The notes: a model not told the origin generated them from the letters alone. 34,294 nt of DNA from Cellulomonas sp. (GCA_017882855.1 JADGOR010000012.1:1-34294); one strand, 5' to 3'; positions 1 through 10,344 are shown, counted from the first letter of the stretch. A program made the numbers and translations.

Positions 1-1088
1 AGCCGAGACGTCGTCCCGCGGCAGCCCCTCGCTCAACCGCACTCCGAGCAGAACCCGCTCGAGCTGCAGCGCCGCGTCACCGAGCACCTCGCGCCCGGCC
101 GCCGGGCTCACGCCCGCGTCCACCCGCGCGGCGTAGGCCCGCGGGTGCTTGACGTTCCACCAGCGCACCCCGCCGACGTGCGAGTGCGCGCCTGGTCCGA
201 TCCCCCACCAGTCGTCGCCGTGCCAATAGCCCAGGTTGTGCCGGCACGCGTCACCGGCCGAGCGGGCCCAGTTCGACACCTCGTACCAGCGCAGGCCGGC
301 CCCGTCGAGGAGCTCGTCGGCGAGCTCGTACTTCGCGGCCTGGTCATCCTCGTCCGGCAGAGGCAGCTCACCGCGGCGGACCTGGGCGCCCATCTTCGTC
401 CCCTGCTCGACCACGAGCGCGTAAGCCGAGACGTGGTCGACGCCCAGCGCGAGCACCGCCTCGAGACTGCGCCGCCAGTCGTCGAGGGACTCGCCGGGCG
501 TCCCGTAGATGAGGTCCAGTGATACCGCGAGCCCGGCCTCCCTCGCCCAGCCGACGACGTCGGGCACCCGCTCCGGGTCGTGCGTCCGCTCGAGGGTCTT
601 GAGCACGTGCGGCACTGCTGACTGCATCCCGAAGGACACCCTGGTGAACCCGGCCGCGGCGAGGCCATGGATCGACTCCCGGCTCACCGAGTCGGGGTTC
701 GCCTCGGTCGTGAGCTCGGCGGCGTCGGCGAGCCCCCAGGTGTCCCGGACGGCGGCGACCATCCGAGCGAGGTCCGGCACCGGGAGCACGGTCGGCGTCC
801 CGCCGCCGATGAAGATCGTCGAGACGGGCCGCGGCGGGAGCCCCGCCGCGCGCAGCACCCCGGCCGCGAAGGACACCTCCCTGATCGCGACGTCCGGATA
901 GCCCACCTGGCTCGCGCCGCCGCCCAGGTCCGCCGCCGTATAGGTGTTGAAGTCGCAGTACCCGCACCGCACCGTGCAGAACGGGACGTGCAGGTACACC
1001 CCGAAGGCCCGTGATCCCGCCCCCGCCGCGACCGACTCCGGCAGCGCGCCGTCCTCGGGCGCTTCGTCGCCGTCGGGCAGCCCCGGAC

Positions 1089-1092
<4 letters not shown>
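1..1092 (-). CDS. hemW: HemW, radical SAM heme chaperone (3' end beyond the window)
   Basis: The frame is open from an ATG at 1090-1092 to the left edge (364 codons), so the C-terminus is missing. The radical SAM cluster motif C-x3-C-x2-C is formed by Cys39, Cys43 and Cys46 and followed by DFNTY, the HemW form of the motif. GGGTP at residues 96-100 is the SAM-contacting glycine motif, and HNLGYW at 285-290 matches the HNxxYW signature of the HemN/HemW family. HemW proteins bind heme and a 4Fe-4S cluster and deliver heme to respiratory proteins. They are often misannotated as oxygen-independent coproporphyrinogen oxidase. The start codon overlaps the lepA stop in an ATGA tetranucleotide (1089-1092), so translation is probably coupled to lepA. 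HemN is a less likely alternative, given the cysteine spacing and the DFNTY context. Confidence 0.93.
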
Positions 1093-2963
<1,871 letters not shown>

Positions 2964-3016
2964 GCAGGACTTCCTGTTGGGCTGACAACGGTGCGAATGG
3001 GCTGAACCATGTTCCC

Positions 3017-3715
3017 ATGACTCCCGACCATCTCGGTTCGCTCGGCGATGTCCAGGCCGCATTCTCGGTGCAGCTGCACCGGGCCGATCTCGGCGCGCCC
3101 GTCGCGGCCTGTGCGCCTTGGACGGTCGCGGACCTGGCCCGGCACCTGGGCGGTATCTATCGCTGGGCGGCCGGCATGGCTCAAGGCGAGGCGTCCGACG
3201 ACGCCGTCCCGGTCGAACCGCACGGACCCGGCGCCGTCATCGGCTGGTACGACGCGAACGCGGCACTCCTGCACGGGGTCCTCACCCGCCTCGGGCCGGA
3301 CGCCCCGTGCCCGACACTCGTCGGTCCCGGCACGGCCGGCTTCTGGCGTCGGCGGCAGCTGCACGAGAGCGTCATCCACCTCTGGGACCTGCTCACCGCA
3401 GCCGACCGCGGGCTCGTGCTCGACCCTCTCGTCACCGCCGACACGGTCGACGAGGTGGTCACGGTGATGCAGCCGCGGCAGGTCCGGCTGAACCGGATGG
3501 CGCCACTACGCGTCGGTGTGGAGCTCCGGGCGAGTGACGCCGAACGATCCTGGCTCCTCGGCGATGCCCGGGCGGCGCGTGCGATCGTCGTCGGCCCATC
3601 GCTCACCCTGGCCTTGCTGCTCTGGCGCCGGATCACGCCGGATCACCCAGATCTCGCCGTCAGCGGCGACCCCACCGCGCTGGCCGCGGCGCTCAGCCAA
3701 TCGCTGACGCCCTGA
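3017..3715 (+). CDS. Maleylpyruvate isomerase family protein (MDMPI/DinB-like, mycothiol-dependent type)
   Basis: The 232-residue protein has the two-part layout of the actinobacterial 'maleylpyruvate isomerase family mycothiol-dependent enzyme' group. An N-terminal DinB-like four-helix part carries H43 in ARHLGG and H116, E117 and H121 in [10 protein letters not shown], which are the likely divalent-metal ligands. A C-terminal MDMPI_C-like part with LLLWRR follows. True MDMPI isomerises maleylpyruvate using mycothiol, but most chromosomal members have unknown substrates and nothing here points to aromatic catabolism, so the isomerase reaction itself is not claimed. The ATG at 3017 lies 53 bp from the divergent lepA start and has no strong ribosome site. 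The MazF-like gene starts 50 nt downstream. Confidence 0.8.
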   Translation: MTPDHLGSLGDVQAAFSVQLHRADLGAPVAACAPWTVADLARHLGGIYRWAAGMAQGEASDDAVPVEPHGPGAVIGWYDANAALLHGVLTRLGPDAPCPTLVGPGTAGFWRRRQLHESVIHLWDLLTAADRGLVLDPLVTADTVDEVVTVMQPRQVRLNRMAPLRVGVELRASDAERSWLLGDARAARAIVVGPSLTLALLLWRRITPDHPDLAVSGDPTALAAALSQSLTP

Positions 3716-3753
3716 GCCGCGGGACCGCTGCACGCCGCGCGCAACCGTCTCGG

Positions 3754-3765
3754 TAGGGTGCGGGC
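3754..3765 (+). promoter_or_regulatory. Leaderless-type -10 box for the MazF-like gene
   Basis: TAGGGT (3754-3759) is followed by 6 nt and then the ATG at 3766. No ribosome site lies ahead of the ATG. A TANNNT box 6-7 nt before the start codon is the usual actinobacterial leaderless arrangement, with transcription starting at or next to the A of ATG. No good -35 was found. Confidence 0.55.
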
Positions 3766-4293
3766 ATGGCATATCGCTCCATCTGGTCCGATTTCGTGCA
3801 GACCGCGGTCCGAGCGGGCACGAATGCTCTCGGTCGCACTCTTCGGCACTCATCCGGGCCGACGCCATCGACCAAGGTGACTCGCCGCCCGCGCGGTCAC
3901 AGCCCCTACCCGGGGGACTTCAGCGGCAAGGTCAGCCCCGTCTACGCGCCGAACCTCGACAGCGTGCCGGATCCTGGCGAGGTCGTCTGGACCTGGGTGC
4001 CGTTCGAGGAGGACTTCGAACGGGGCAAGGATCGCCCGGTACTGCTGATCGGACGAGACGAACCCTGGCTGCTCGGGTTGATGCTGACGAGCAAGGACCA
4101 CCATCGCGACGCAGCCGACGAGGCCAGATGGGGCCGGCGCTGGATGGATGTCGGCAGTGGGGCGTGGGACCCCGAGGGGCGCCCGAGCGAGACCCGGTTG
4201 GACCGGGTGCTGCGGATCGACCCGAGCAAGGTCCGCCGCGAGGGTGCGGTCCTGGACCGCAACCTGTTCAACCAGGTGGCGGCTTCGCTCTGA
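3766..4293 (+). CDS. PemK/MazF-like (type II toxin family) protein without a visible antitoxin
   Basis: The 175-residue protein has a basic, probably flexible N-terminal 45 residues. A MazF/PemK-like beta-barrel follows: GEVVWTWVPFEED (71-83), the family-type GKDRPVLLIG (87-96), LMLTSKD (105-111), and a late SETRLDRVLRID (141-152) that fits the MazF segment near the substrate site. MazF/PemK proteins are ribosome-independent or ribosome-associated endoribonucleases. There is no small antitoxin gene before or after it: the upstream neighbour is the MDMPI-like gene and the downstream neighbour is rpsT. It may therefore be a domesticated chromosomal member, and nuclease activity is not proven by sequence alone. 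The probable leaderless start supports the ATG at 3766. Confidence 0.72.
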   Translation: MAYRSIWSDFVQTAVRAGTNALGRTLRHSSGPTPSTKVTRRPRGHSPYPGDFSGKVSPVYAPNLDSVPDPGEVVWTWVPFEEDFERGKDRPVLLIGRDEPWLLGLMLTSKDHHRDAADEARWGRRWMDVGSGAWDPEGRPSETRLDRVLRIDPSKVRREGAVLDRNLFNQVAASL

Positions 4294-4305
4294 ACCGCGC
4301 TGCCC

Positions 4306-4314
4306 TGCTAGAAT
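4306..4314 (+). promoter_or_regulatory. Extended -10 promoter of rpsT
   Basis: TGC-TAGAAT (4306-4314) combines an extended -10 TGn with a near-consensus -10 hexamer. No good -35 is visible 17-18 bp upstream, as expected for extended -10 promoters. It starts just after the MazF-like stop codon and predicts a leader of about 130 nt before the rpsT start. Confidence 0.5.
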
Positions 4315-4322
4315 TTCAGACC

Positions 4323-4450
4323 GCGTGTCCGCTCGGGTCGTGCGGACGCCAGTCCATTGCCACCACAGGTATCCCCACGCCTCAGTCCAGGTGATGGACA
4401 CGCCCTCAAAACCTGTCAGATCGCTTCGGCGAACATACAAGAGAGTCCAT
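4323..4450 (+). promoter_or_regulatory. rpsT leader with mutually exclusive base pairings
   Basis: GCGTGTCC (4323-4330) is the exact reverse complement of GGACACGC (4396-4403). Part of the same arm, GTCCGC (4327-4332), also pairs with GCGGAC (4342-4347) to give a local hairpin with a 9-nt loop. ATGGAC (4394-4399) can pair with GTCCAT at 4352-4357 or with GTCCAT at 4445-4450, directly ahead of the GTG start. These pairings cannot all form at once, which is the layout of a switch or autoregulatory ribosomal-protein leader. Function is inferred. Confidence 0.4.
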
Positions 4451-4452
4451 AC

Positions 4453-4713
4453 GTGGCGAACATCAAGTCCCAGATCAAGCGCATCGGTACCAACGAGAAG
4501 GCCCGGCTGCGCAACAAGGCGGTCAAGACGGAGCTCAAGACGCACGTGCGTCGGGTCCGCGAAGCCGTGGCCTCAGGTGACAAGGACGCTGCAACGACCG
4601 CCCTTGCGACCGCGAGCAAGAAGCTCGACAAGGCCGTGAGCAAGGGTGTCGTTCACGAGAACCAGGCGGCGAACCGCAAGTCGGCGCTGGCCAAGCAGGT
4701 CGCGGGTCTCTGA
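4453..4713 (+). CDS. rpsT: 30S ribosomal protein S20
   Basis: An 86-residue, very basic protein starts at GTG and reads [10 protein letters not shown] after the initiator; it ends with the conserved [13 protein letters not shown] region of S20. Length is normal for S20, which binds 16S rRNA early in 30S assembly. The reading frame is open further upstream to about 4357, but the ANIKSQ N-terminus fixes the start at 4453. A weak AAGAGAG sits ahead of it. The neighbour holA is convergent and a hairpin terminator separates them. Expression may be controlled by the structured leader at 4323-4450. Confidence 0.97.
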   Translation: MANIKSQIKRIGTNEKARLRNKAVKTELKTHVRRVREAVASGDKDAATTALATASKKLDKAVSKGVVHENQAANRKSALAKQVAGL

Positions 4714-4740
4714 CCCGAGACCGCTCCGAACGCAAACAAG

Positions 4741-4771
4741 GGCGCCACCCCGATCGGGGCGGCGCCTTTGT
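4741..4771. terminator. Terminator hairpin between rpsT and holA
   Basis: GGCGCC (4741-4746) and GGCGCC (4761-4766) form the outer stem. The inner palindrome CCCCGATCGGGG (4748-4759) lies inside with one mismatched pair. TTTGT follows on the plus strand. On the minus strand the hairpin is followed by CTTGTTTG, so it can serve both convergent genes. Confidence 0.8.
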
Positions 4772-4824
4772 CGTACGCCGGCGCGGGCCCCGATCGACGC
4801 GACTGGCCAGGCGGTATCGACGGT

Positions 4825-5835
4825 CTAGCGCTTGGCCTGCGCGGCAATCCGCAGCACAGCCCGCTCGACGGCGAACGCCGGGTCCCGTCCGGCGCCCTTG
4901 ACCTCGGCATCCGCCTGCGCTACCGCACCGATCGCGGCCGCGAGACTCTCCGGCGTCCACCGAGCGAGCTCCCGTCGGGCGCGATCGACCTGCCAGGGCG
5001 CCAGCCCCAGATCACGATGCGCGTCCAGTCCGCGGCCACGGGCCCCCGCCACCTTCGCCAGGGTTCGCAGCTTCATCGCGAGCGCGGCCACCAGCGGGAC
5101 GGGGTCGGCGCCGGTCGCCATCGCGTGGCGCAGGAGAGCGACGGCGTTGCCCGCCTCCCCCGCGATCGCGGCGTCGGCCACCCGGAACGCCGTCGCCTCG
5201 ACCCGCCCGCCGTAGTACCGCGCGACGACATCGGCACTGATCGGACCGCTCGTGTCGGCGACGATCTGCGCACCCGCCGCCGCCAGCTCCCTCAGGTCTG
5301 ACCCCAGCGCATCGACGAGCGCCCGCGCGCCCCCGGCGTCGATCCGGCGCCCGGCCCGCCGCATCTCAGCGGCCACGAAGTCGACCTTCTCGGTGTCTCG
5401 CTTGAGCGGGTCGCACGCAACCATCGGGATGCCGGCGGACCGCGCCGCGTCCAGCAGCCTCTTGCCACGTTGACCACCAGCGTGCTGCAGGATGAGGACG
5501 GCGTCGGGCTCGGGCGCCCCCAGATAGGCCAAGGCGTCGGCGAGGAACTCGTCCGTCATCGCCTCGAGGCCATGCACCACGACGACCCGACTCTCGCCGA
5601 AGAGCGACGGAGAGGTGACGACCTGGAGCTGGCCGGAACGGTACGCAGCCGCCTCGACCTCGGTGACCTCAAGGGCTGCGTCCTGCTCGCGGGCGAGCGC
5701 AAGGACACCGGCGCTCGCACGATCGACCAGCAGCGACTCCGCGCCGATGACCAGCACCACCGGTGCGAGCACGACCGCGTCCCAACTGATCGCGGGACGG
5801 GGTGCGGCGCGCGCGGGACGAGGTGAGGCGGGCAT
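4825..5835 (-). CDS. holA: DNA polymerase III subunit delta
   Basis: The 336-residue product has the HolA layout. An N-terminal RecA-like domain opens with APVVLVIGAESLLVDRAS and the central part contains LILQHAGGQRGKRLLDAA. The C-terminal collar domain has AWQ-type (APWQVDRARREL) and LKGAG-like (AEVKGAGRDPAFAVERAV) segments that match the family. Delta is the clamp-loader subunit that opens the beta sliding clamp. The ATG at 5833-5835 was chosen because it is the first that gives a short N-terminal tail before the conserved strand; later starts are possible. The first part of the gene lies inside the 3' end of the comEC frame (167 bp overlap), which is unusual. It is the last gene of the degV-comEA-comEC-holA run. 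Confidence 0.93.
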   Translation of the reverse strand: MPASPRPARAAPRPAISWDAVVLAPVVLVIGAESLLVDRASAGVLALAREQDAALEVTEVEAAAYRSGQLQVVTSPSLFGESRVVVVHGLEAMTDEFLADALAYLGAPEPDAVLILQHAGGQRGKRLLDAARSAGIPMVACDPLKRDTEKVDFVAAEMRRAGRRIDAGGARALVDALGSDLRELAAAGAQIVADTSGPISADVVARYYGGRVEATAFRVADAAIAGEAGNAVALLRHAMATGADPVPLVAALAMKLRTLAKVAGARGRGLDAHRDLGLAPWQVDRARRELARWTPESLAAAIGAVAQADAEVKGAGRDPAFAVERAVLRIAAQAKR

Positions 5836-8356
5836 GCGCACAGCCTGCCACGCACGGCAGACCCTTGGCGTCGCGGCTTGGCTGATCCGTGGCATCCGCA
5901 CCCTCCGGCCCGGGACAGCGAGCCGTGAGCTCGACCACCCCGGCGCGGACCCCGAAGGCCATCGCGCCGCACTGGTCCGTTCGGAGCACCACGGCGCCAC
6001 CGCCGCGGTACAGGTCGACGGTGGAGGCGGCCGGGTGCCCGTAGTCGTTCCCAGCCCCGACGCTGATCACCGCGACGTCGGGGCTCAGAAGGGCGGCGAG
6101 CGACCGGGACTGTCGCGCGCTGCCGTGATGCGCAACCTTCACGATCACGGCCGGGCGGCGCCAGTTCTCCCGCTCGAGCTGACCCGCGAGTGCCGCCTGG
6201 GACTCCGTCTCGACGTCACCGAGCGCCATCAGGCTCAGCTCCGGTGCCGTGATCAGCAGCACCAGGCTGGCGTTGTTGATGGGCGTGCCGTCGGCGTCCG
6301 AGACCGGTCCAGCACCGGACGGGTCAGCCGCCGTGGCCGGCCACAGAACCTGCCAGCTCACGTCGCCTACGGTGCCCGAGCTCGGCGCCCGCGTCGTGTC
6401 GACCTCCCGGGGGGTGAGGTGACGCTGAGCGAGCGTGTCGGCGACCATGCGTACCTGCTCGGTGGGGTGGGCGTACGGCGTGACGAGCACCTCGCCGACC
6501 CGCCTGCCTGCCAGTACCTCCGCCAGGCCCCCGACGTGGTCGAGATGGAAGTGGGTCAGGACCAAGAGCGGGATGCGGGTCACACCGAGAGCGGTCAGGC
6601 AGCGGTCCGCAGCGTCCCCGGGGGGCCCGGTATCGATCACGATGGCGCTCCCCGGCCCCGTTCTCACGACGGTCGAGTCGCCCTGCCCCACATCGCAGAC
6701 GGCAACTCGCCAGCCCGGCGGGGGCCAGCCGTCGGGGCTCCACGCGAGCAGCAGGCGTCGCGCCGGCGGACTGAGCACGAGGGCGAGGCACAGCGTCGCG
6801 ATGCCCAGCTGCCGCCAGAGGAGGAGCGGGATGCGCCGGACCGTCGCGGCGAGCGCGACCAGCGCGGCTGTCACAAGGGCCAGCGCGACCGCCCCGGCGG
6901 GACCGCTGGCCCACGGGATCCGGGCGCCGGGCAGGCCCGCGAAGAGGTGCGCCACCTGAGCGATGACCCAGCATGACCATGCCGCCGGTTGCACGAGCAC
7001 CCAGGCACCTGCGGGCCACACCGGCGCGAGCAGTGCCGCAGCCACCCCGCACACCGTTGCTGGGACCAGCGCGGGGGCGCTCAGCAGGTTCGCAGGCACC
7101 GCGAAGGTGGCGACCGCCGGATCGAGCAGGACGATGACCGGCGCACACGCGAGCTGAGCGGCAATGGGGATCGCCGCAGCGCGCGCGAGCCAGGTCGGAA
7201 GGACGGCCTCGAGGCGGGTGGCGAGCGGTTGCGAGCCGAGAACCAGGCCGGCCGTGGCCAGCACGGAGAGCGCGAACCCGTACGACCGAGCCAGCCACGG
7301 ATCGAGCATCAGGAGCACGACGACCGCCGTTCCGAGCGCGGGCAGCGCGCGCCCAGGACGGCCGAGGACGAGTGCACTCATGCCGATCAGCCCCATCGCG
7401 GCGGCGCGCAGCACGCTCGGTTCGGGGTGCACGAGCACCACGAACCCGCCCATCGCGATGATCGTGAGCCCCGCGCGAACCGAACGCGGCAACCGCAGGA
7501 CGGACAGGACTCCGATCACCGTGGCAGCGATGATCGCAAAGTGTGAACCGGACACCGCTGTGATGTGGGTGAGGCTGACCGCCCGCATGTCCTCCGCGAG
7601 CCGCGGATCGAGCAGGCCCGTGTCTCCGAGGGCGATCCCGGGCAGCAGACCGCGCACATCTGTGGGTTGCTCCACGACGAGCGCACGCAGGGCTGTTCGG
7701 ATCCGACGCACCCCGGAGTCGAGGGTCCCCGGCTGCTGAACCACGGTGACCGGCGCGTCCGCGGTCTCGAGCCACGGAGGCTGGCCCGAATCCCCCGGTT
7801 CCAGGCGGCCCACGACAGCCACCCGCGAGCCATACGCCACTTCTGCCCACGCATCGCCGCCGACCGCCACGACCGGCGTGGCCCCCGGACCGGCAACGCC
7901 GCGTCCGCTCAGGCGATCCACCTCGATCCGGACCAGGTACCTCGGACGGGCGGCTCCGGAGTCGCTGGAGAAGCCCGACGCGACGATCCGGCGTGGTTCG
8001 GTCGAGACCTGGCCGACGATGCCGACCGTCGCCTGCTCCCGAACAAGCTGAGAGACGATTCCGGCCTGCCGGAGGCCGACCGACGCGCTGCCGGCCAGAG
8101 CGACGCCGGCGAGCGTCCCGAGGGCAAGGGCGGCGCTCCCTCGCCACGAGCCTGAGCCGTGGGCCGGTGCTTCCCCCGGCTTCTTCTGTACGCCACCTCG
8201 CACCCTGGCTCGAGCAAGGAGACCGGCCGCGAGCACCACCACGAGGAGTCCGGCCGTCTTCGACGCGGCTGGTTCGACGACCACGACGAACCACGCAGCC
8301 GCCCAGGCGATCACGGCGCTCGGCACCATCCGGAGATCCGCGACCGTCGGTCGCAC
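5669..8356 (-). CDS. comEC: ComEC/Rec2 family DNA-uptake channel with metallo-beta-lactamase domain
   Basis: An 895-residue membrane protein with the three ComEC parts. The N-terminal DUF4131 part (about 10-215) has two or three membrane segments and an OB-like stretch. The Competence domain (about 225-530) has many membrane helices and the signature HITAVSGSHFAI (264-275). The C-terminal metallo-beta-lactamase domain starts at DVGQGD (555-560) and has HFHLDH (602-607), LGDVE (712-716), VAHHGS (741-746) and GHP (773-775). ComEC forms the inner-membrane channel for single-stranded DNA, and the MBL domain is a candidate nuclease. The start is GTG, two bases after the comEA stop, so the genes are coupled. 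Family similarity ends near residue 820. The last 75 residues are Arg/Pro-rich, run over the start of holA, and may reflect a lost stop codon or a sequencing frameshift. Confidence 0.93.
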   Translation of the reverse strand: MRPTVADLRMVPSAVIAWAAAWFVVVVEPAASKTAGLLVVVLAAGLLARARVRGGVQKKPGEAPAHGSGSWRGSAALALGTLAGVALAGSASVGLRQAGIVSQLVREQATVGIVGQVSTEPRRIVASGFSSDSGAARPRYLVRIEVDRLSGRGVAGPGATPVVAVGGDAWAEVAYGSRVAVVGRLEPGDSGQPPWLETADAPVTVVQQPGTLDSGVRRIRTALRALVVEQPTDVRGLLPGIALGDTGLLDPRLAEDMRAVSLTHITAVSGSHFAIIAATVIGVLSVLRLPRSVRAGLTIIAMGGFVVLVHPEPSVLRAAAMGLIGMSALVLGRPGRALPALGTAVVVLLMLDPWLARSYGFALSVLATAGLVLGSQPLATRLEAVLPTWLARAAAIPIAAQLACAPVIVLLDPAVATFAVPANLLSAPALVPATVCGVAAALLAPVWPAGAWVLVQPAAWSCWVIAQVAHLFAGLPGARIPWASGPAGAVALALVTAALVALAATVRRIPLLLWRQLGIATLCLALVLSPPARRLLLAWSPDGWPPPGWRVAVCDVGQGDSTVVRTGPGSAIVIDTGPPGDAADRCLTALGVTRIPLLVLTHFHLDHVGGLAEVLAGRRVGEVLVTPYAHPTEQVRMVADTLAQRHLTPREVDTTRAPSSGTVGDVSWQVLWPATAADPSGAGPVSDADGTPINNASLVLLITAPELSLMALGDVETESQAALAGQLERENWRRPAVIVKVAHHGSARQSRSLAALLSPDVAVISVGAGNDYGHPAASTVDLYRGGGAVVLRTDQCGAMAFGVRAGVVELTARCPGPEGADATDQPSRDAKGLPCVAGCAHARLTSSRARRTPSRDQLGRGRARTGGAGHRRGVAAGRSCERRCPCARPRAGRSP

Positions 8357-8358
8357 GA

Positions 8359-9333
8359 TCAGACCGCGACTCGGTCGCGGATCTTGCTCAGGAGCGCCGG
8401 CCCGATGCCGGTTACCTCGCCGAGCTCGTCGACCGCCGAGAAGCGACCGTGCTGCTGTCGCCAGGCGACGATCCGACCGGCCAGCACCGGGCCGATGCCC
8501 GGGAGCGTGTCGAGTGCAGCGACGTCCGCGGTATTGAGGTTCATCGTGCCGCCCGAGCTTCCGTCGGATGCACCGGACCCGGCCGGCTGCGCGCGGGACG
8601 GTTCCCCGCGCGCAGGTACGTACACCTGCTCGCCGTCGACCAAGAGGCGCGCCAGGTTGACGGCTGCGAGGTCGGCTTCTTCGGTGGCACCGCCGGCCGC
8701 CGAGATGGCGTCCGCGACACGCGCGCCTGGTGGGAGTCGCTGTAGACCGGGCGTCCGCACCTGACCGACCGTGTGCACCGTCACTTCGGTGCCGGTTCCC
8801 GTTGCCCCCGCGACGGCGGCGCTCGTAGGGCTCGCGTTCACGGCCGAGGTGCCGAGAGCGGAGGCGACGAGCGAGCCGCTCGGGTCCCGGACCGGCAACG
8901 CCGTCGTGGGCATCCGGCCCGAGGTCCGCGCGATGACGACGATGACCAGGAGCGCCAGAACGAGACCGACGGCTACCGCGCCCCGCCGGCTCAGCAGCCA
9001 GCGCCAGCGCCGCGAGCCTGGGTCGAGCGCGGCGTGGTCGAGCGGGTTGCCATGCGCTGCTGAGTAACCGGTGGAGGCGACCACCAGGGCACGCGCGCGC
9101 AGCCGTGCCACCACGGCCGCCGCGTCATCGTCCGGCGCCGCGTCATCGTCCGGCGCCGCGTCATCGTCCGGCGGGTCGCTCGACGGAAGGTCGTTCCCGG
9201 GTGCGTCGCCCCGGGACCCCGCGGCGTCCTCCGAGGCCGACGGGATCCATCCGCCGGTCAGAGACGAGCGGACACCCGGACCGAGCGCGCGGACCCGGGC
9301 AAGGGCCGCCGCAAGGTCGTCATCCGATCGCAC
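8359..9333 (-). CDS. comEA: ComEA family helix-hairpin-helix DNA-binding membrane protein
   Basis: A 324-residue protein with a cytoplasmic N-terminus of about 115 residues, one transmembrane helix (about 117-135), an SLBB domain (about 182-240, VTVHTVGQVRTPGLQRLPPG region) and a C-terminal helix-hairpin-helix pair (264-324: MNLNTADVAALDTLPGIGP and a second GIGP). ComEA is the periplasmic-side DNA receptor that hands DNA to ComEC. The SLBB plus HhH order is normal for the family, whereas the long acidic N-terminus with three PDDDAA repeats (55-72) is not. The GTG start is supported by a TANNNT box 6 nt upstream, suggesting its own leaderless transcript in addition to read-through from degV. 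It is coupled to comEC (2-nt gap). Confidence 0.92.
   Translation of the reverse strand: MRSDDDLAAALARVRALGPGVRSSLTGGWIPSASEDAAGSRGDAPGNDLPSSDPPDDDAAPDDDAAPDDDAAAVVARLRARALVVASTGYSAAHGNPLDHAALDPGSRRWRWLLSRRGAVAVGLVLALLVIVVIARTSGRMPTTALPVRDPSGSLVASALGTSAVNASPTSAAVAGATGTGTEVTVHTVGQVRTPGLQRLPPGARVADAISAAGGATEEADLAAVNLARLLVDGEQVYVPARGEPSRAQPAGSGASDGSSGGTMNLNTADVAALDTLPGIGPVLAGRIVAWRQQHGRFSAVDELGEVTGIGPALLSKIRDRVAV
9118..9171 (-). repeat. Three 18-bp tandem repeats inside comEA
   Basis: Three in-frame, essentially perfect 18-bp copies encode PDDDAA three times (residues 55-72), in the cytoplasmic part ahead of the membrane helix. Perfect identity at the DNA level suggests recent slippage expansion, so copy number probably differs between strains. 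Confidence 0.9.
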
Positions 9334-9345
9334 CCCGGCACGCTA
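9334..9345 (-). promoter_or_regulatory. Leaderless-type -10 box for comEA
   Basis: On the minus strand TAGCGT (complement of 9340-9345) is followed by 6 nt and then the GTG start at 9331-9333. There is no ribosome site. The same spacing is seen at other genes in this window. Confidence 0.5.
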
Positions 9346-9471
9346 TGGGCGTCGCAACGCGTCCGATCGGCCGGACGCGTGCGGATCGTTGTCCGTGTCA
9401 GCACCAGGTCCTGTGGACGTGCGGCGCAGCTCGGCCGCGCCGTCGGCCAAGGGTTCTCCCGACGCGCGGGG

Positions 9472-10344
9472 TCAGGTCCCGGCGTCGGCCACGACGATGG
9501 CCAGCAAGCCGGGTCCGGCATGCGCGCCGAGGACGGCGCTCACCTCCGCCACCACGATCTCCTCGACGGCGGTGCCGATCCGAGCCCTGAGTCGCTCGGC
9601 GAGCGCCCGAGCAGGATCCGGATCACCGAGGTAGTGCACCGCAAGCTCGACCCGTTCTCGACGCCCGGCCTCCTCGATCGCCCACGACTCGAGCCGGTTC
9701 CGCGCTCGCGCCGTCGTCCGGATCTTCTCGGTGACCGCGATCCGGCCGTCCTGGACGGCCAGCAGCGGACGGAGACCAAGGACCGTCCCCACGGCCGATG
9801 CAGTCGCGCCGAGGCGTCCGCCCCGGCGCAAGTGCTCGAGGGTCGCGACGGTGAAGACGACACGCGAGTCGAGCGACCGACGTAGCGCCAGCTCGGCGAC
9901 CGTCAGCGCGTCCGCGCCAAGGGCCGCCGCGCGGGCCGCGGCGCGCACCGCAAGGCCCAGACCGAGTGCGACGGTCCGCGAGTCCACCACGTGCACCGGC
10001 ACCGTCGCGGAGTGAGCGGCCAGCTCGGCCGATGCGACGGTCCCGGACAGCTCGCCGGACAGGTGCACCGAGACGATCCCAGTCGCCCCGGCCGCCACGG
10101 CGCGCGCGTACGCGTCGATGAACTCCTCCGGCGACGGCTGCGAAGTGCGCACACCTGCGCCGCGCTCCAGGGCCGCGACGAGCTCCTCGGGACTGATATC
10201 GATCCCCTCGCGACCCGCCACGCCATCGATGATCACGTCGAGCGGGACGACCGTGACGCCCGCAGCCGCGGCCATCTCGGGCGGCATCGAGGCCGTCGAG
10301 TCGGTCACGACGGCGATCCGGGCGCGCGTGGGTGGGATCTCCAT
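9472..10344 (-). CDS. DegV family fatty-acid-binding protein
   Basis: The 290-residue protein is a full-length DegV domain. It has the N-terminal VVTDSTASMPPEM, the loop VRTSQPSPEEF that holds the fatty-acid carboxylate, SVHLSGELSGT and DSRTVALG. The C-terminal segment LRRGGRLGATASAVGTVLGLRPLL is typical. DegV/FakB-type proteins bind a fatty acid; in Firmicutes FakB presents it to the kinase FakA, but no FakA-like gene is visible here, so the physiological role is open. It lies 59 nt after leuS and 138 nt before comEA on the same strand. A TAGGCT box 9 nt before the ATG may give it a promoter with a very short leader. Confidence 0.93.
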   Translation of the reverse strand: MEIPPTRARIAVVTDSTASMPPEMAAAAGVTVVPLDVIIDGVAGREGIDISPEELVAALERGAGVRTSQPSPEEFIDAYARAVAAGATGIVSVHLSGELSGTVASAELAAHSATVPVHVVDSRTVALGLGLAVRAAARAAALGADALTVAELALRRSLDSRVVFTVATLEHLRRGGRLGATASAVGTVLGLRPLLAVQDGRIAVTEKIRTTARARNRLESWAIEEAGRRERVELAVHYLGDPDPARALAERLRARIGTAVEEIVVAEVSAVLGAHAGPGLLAIVVADAGT

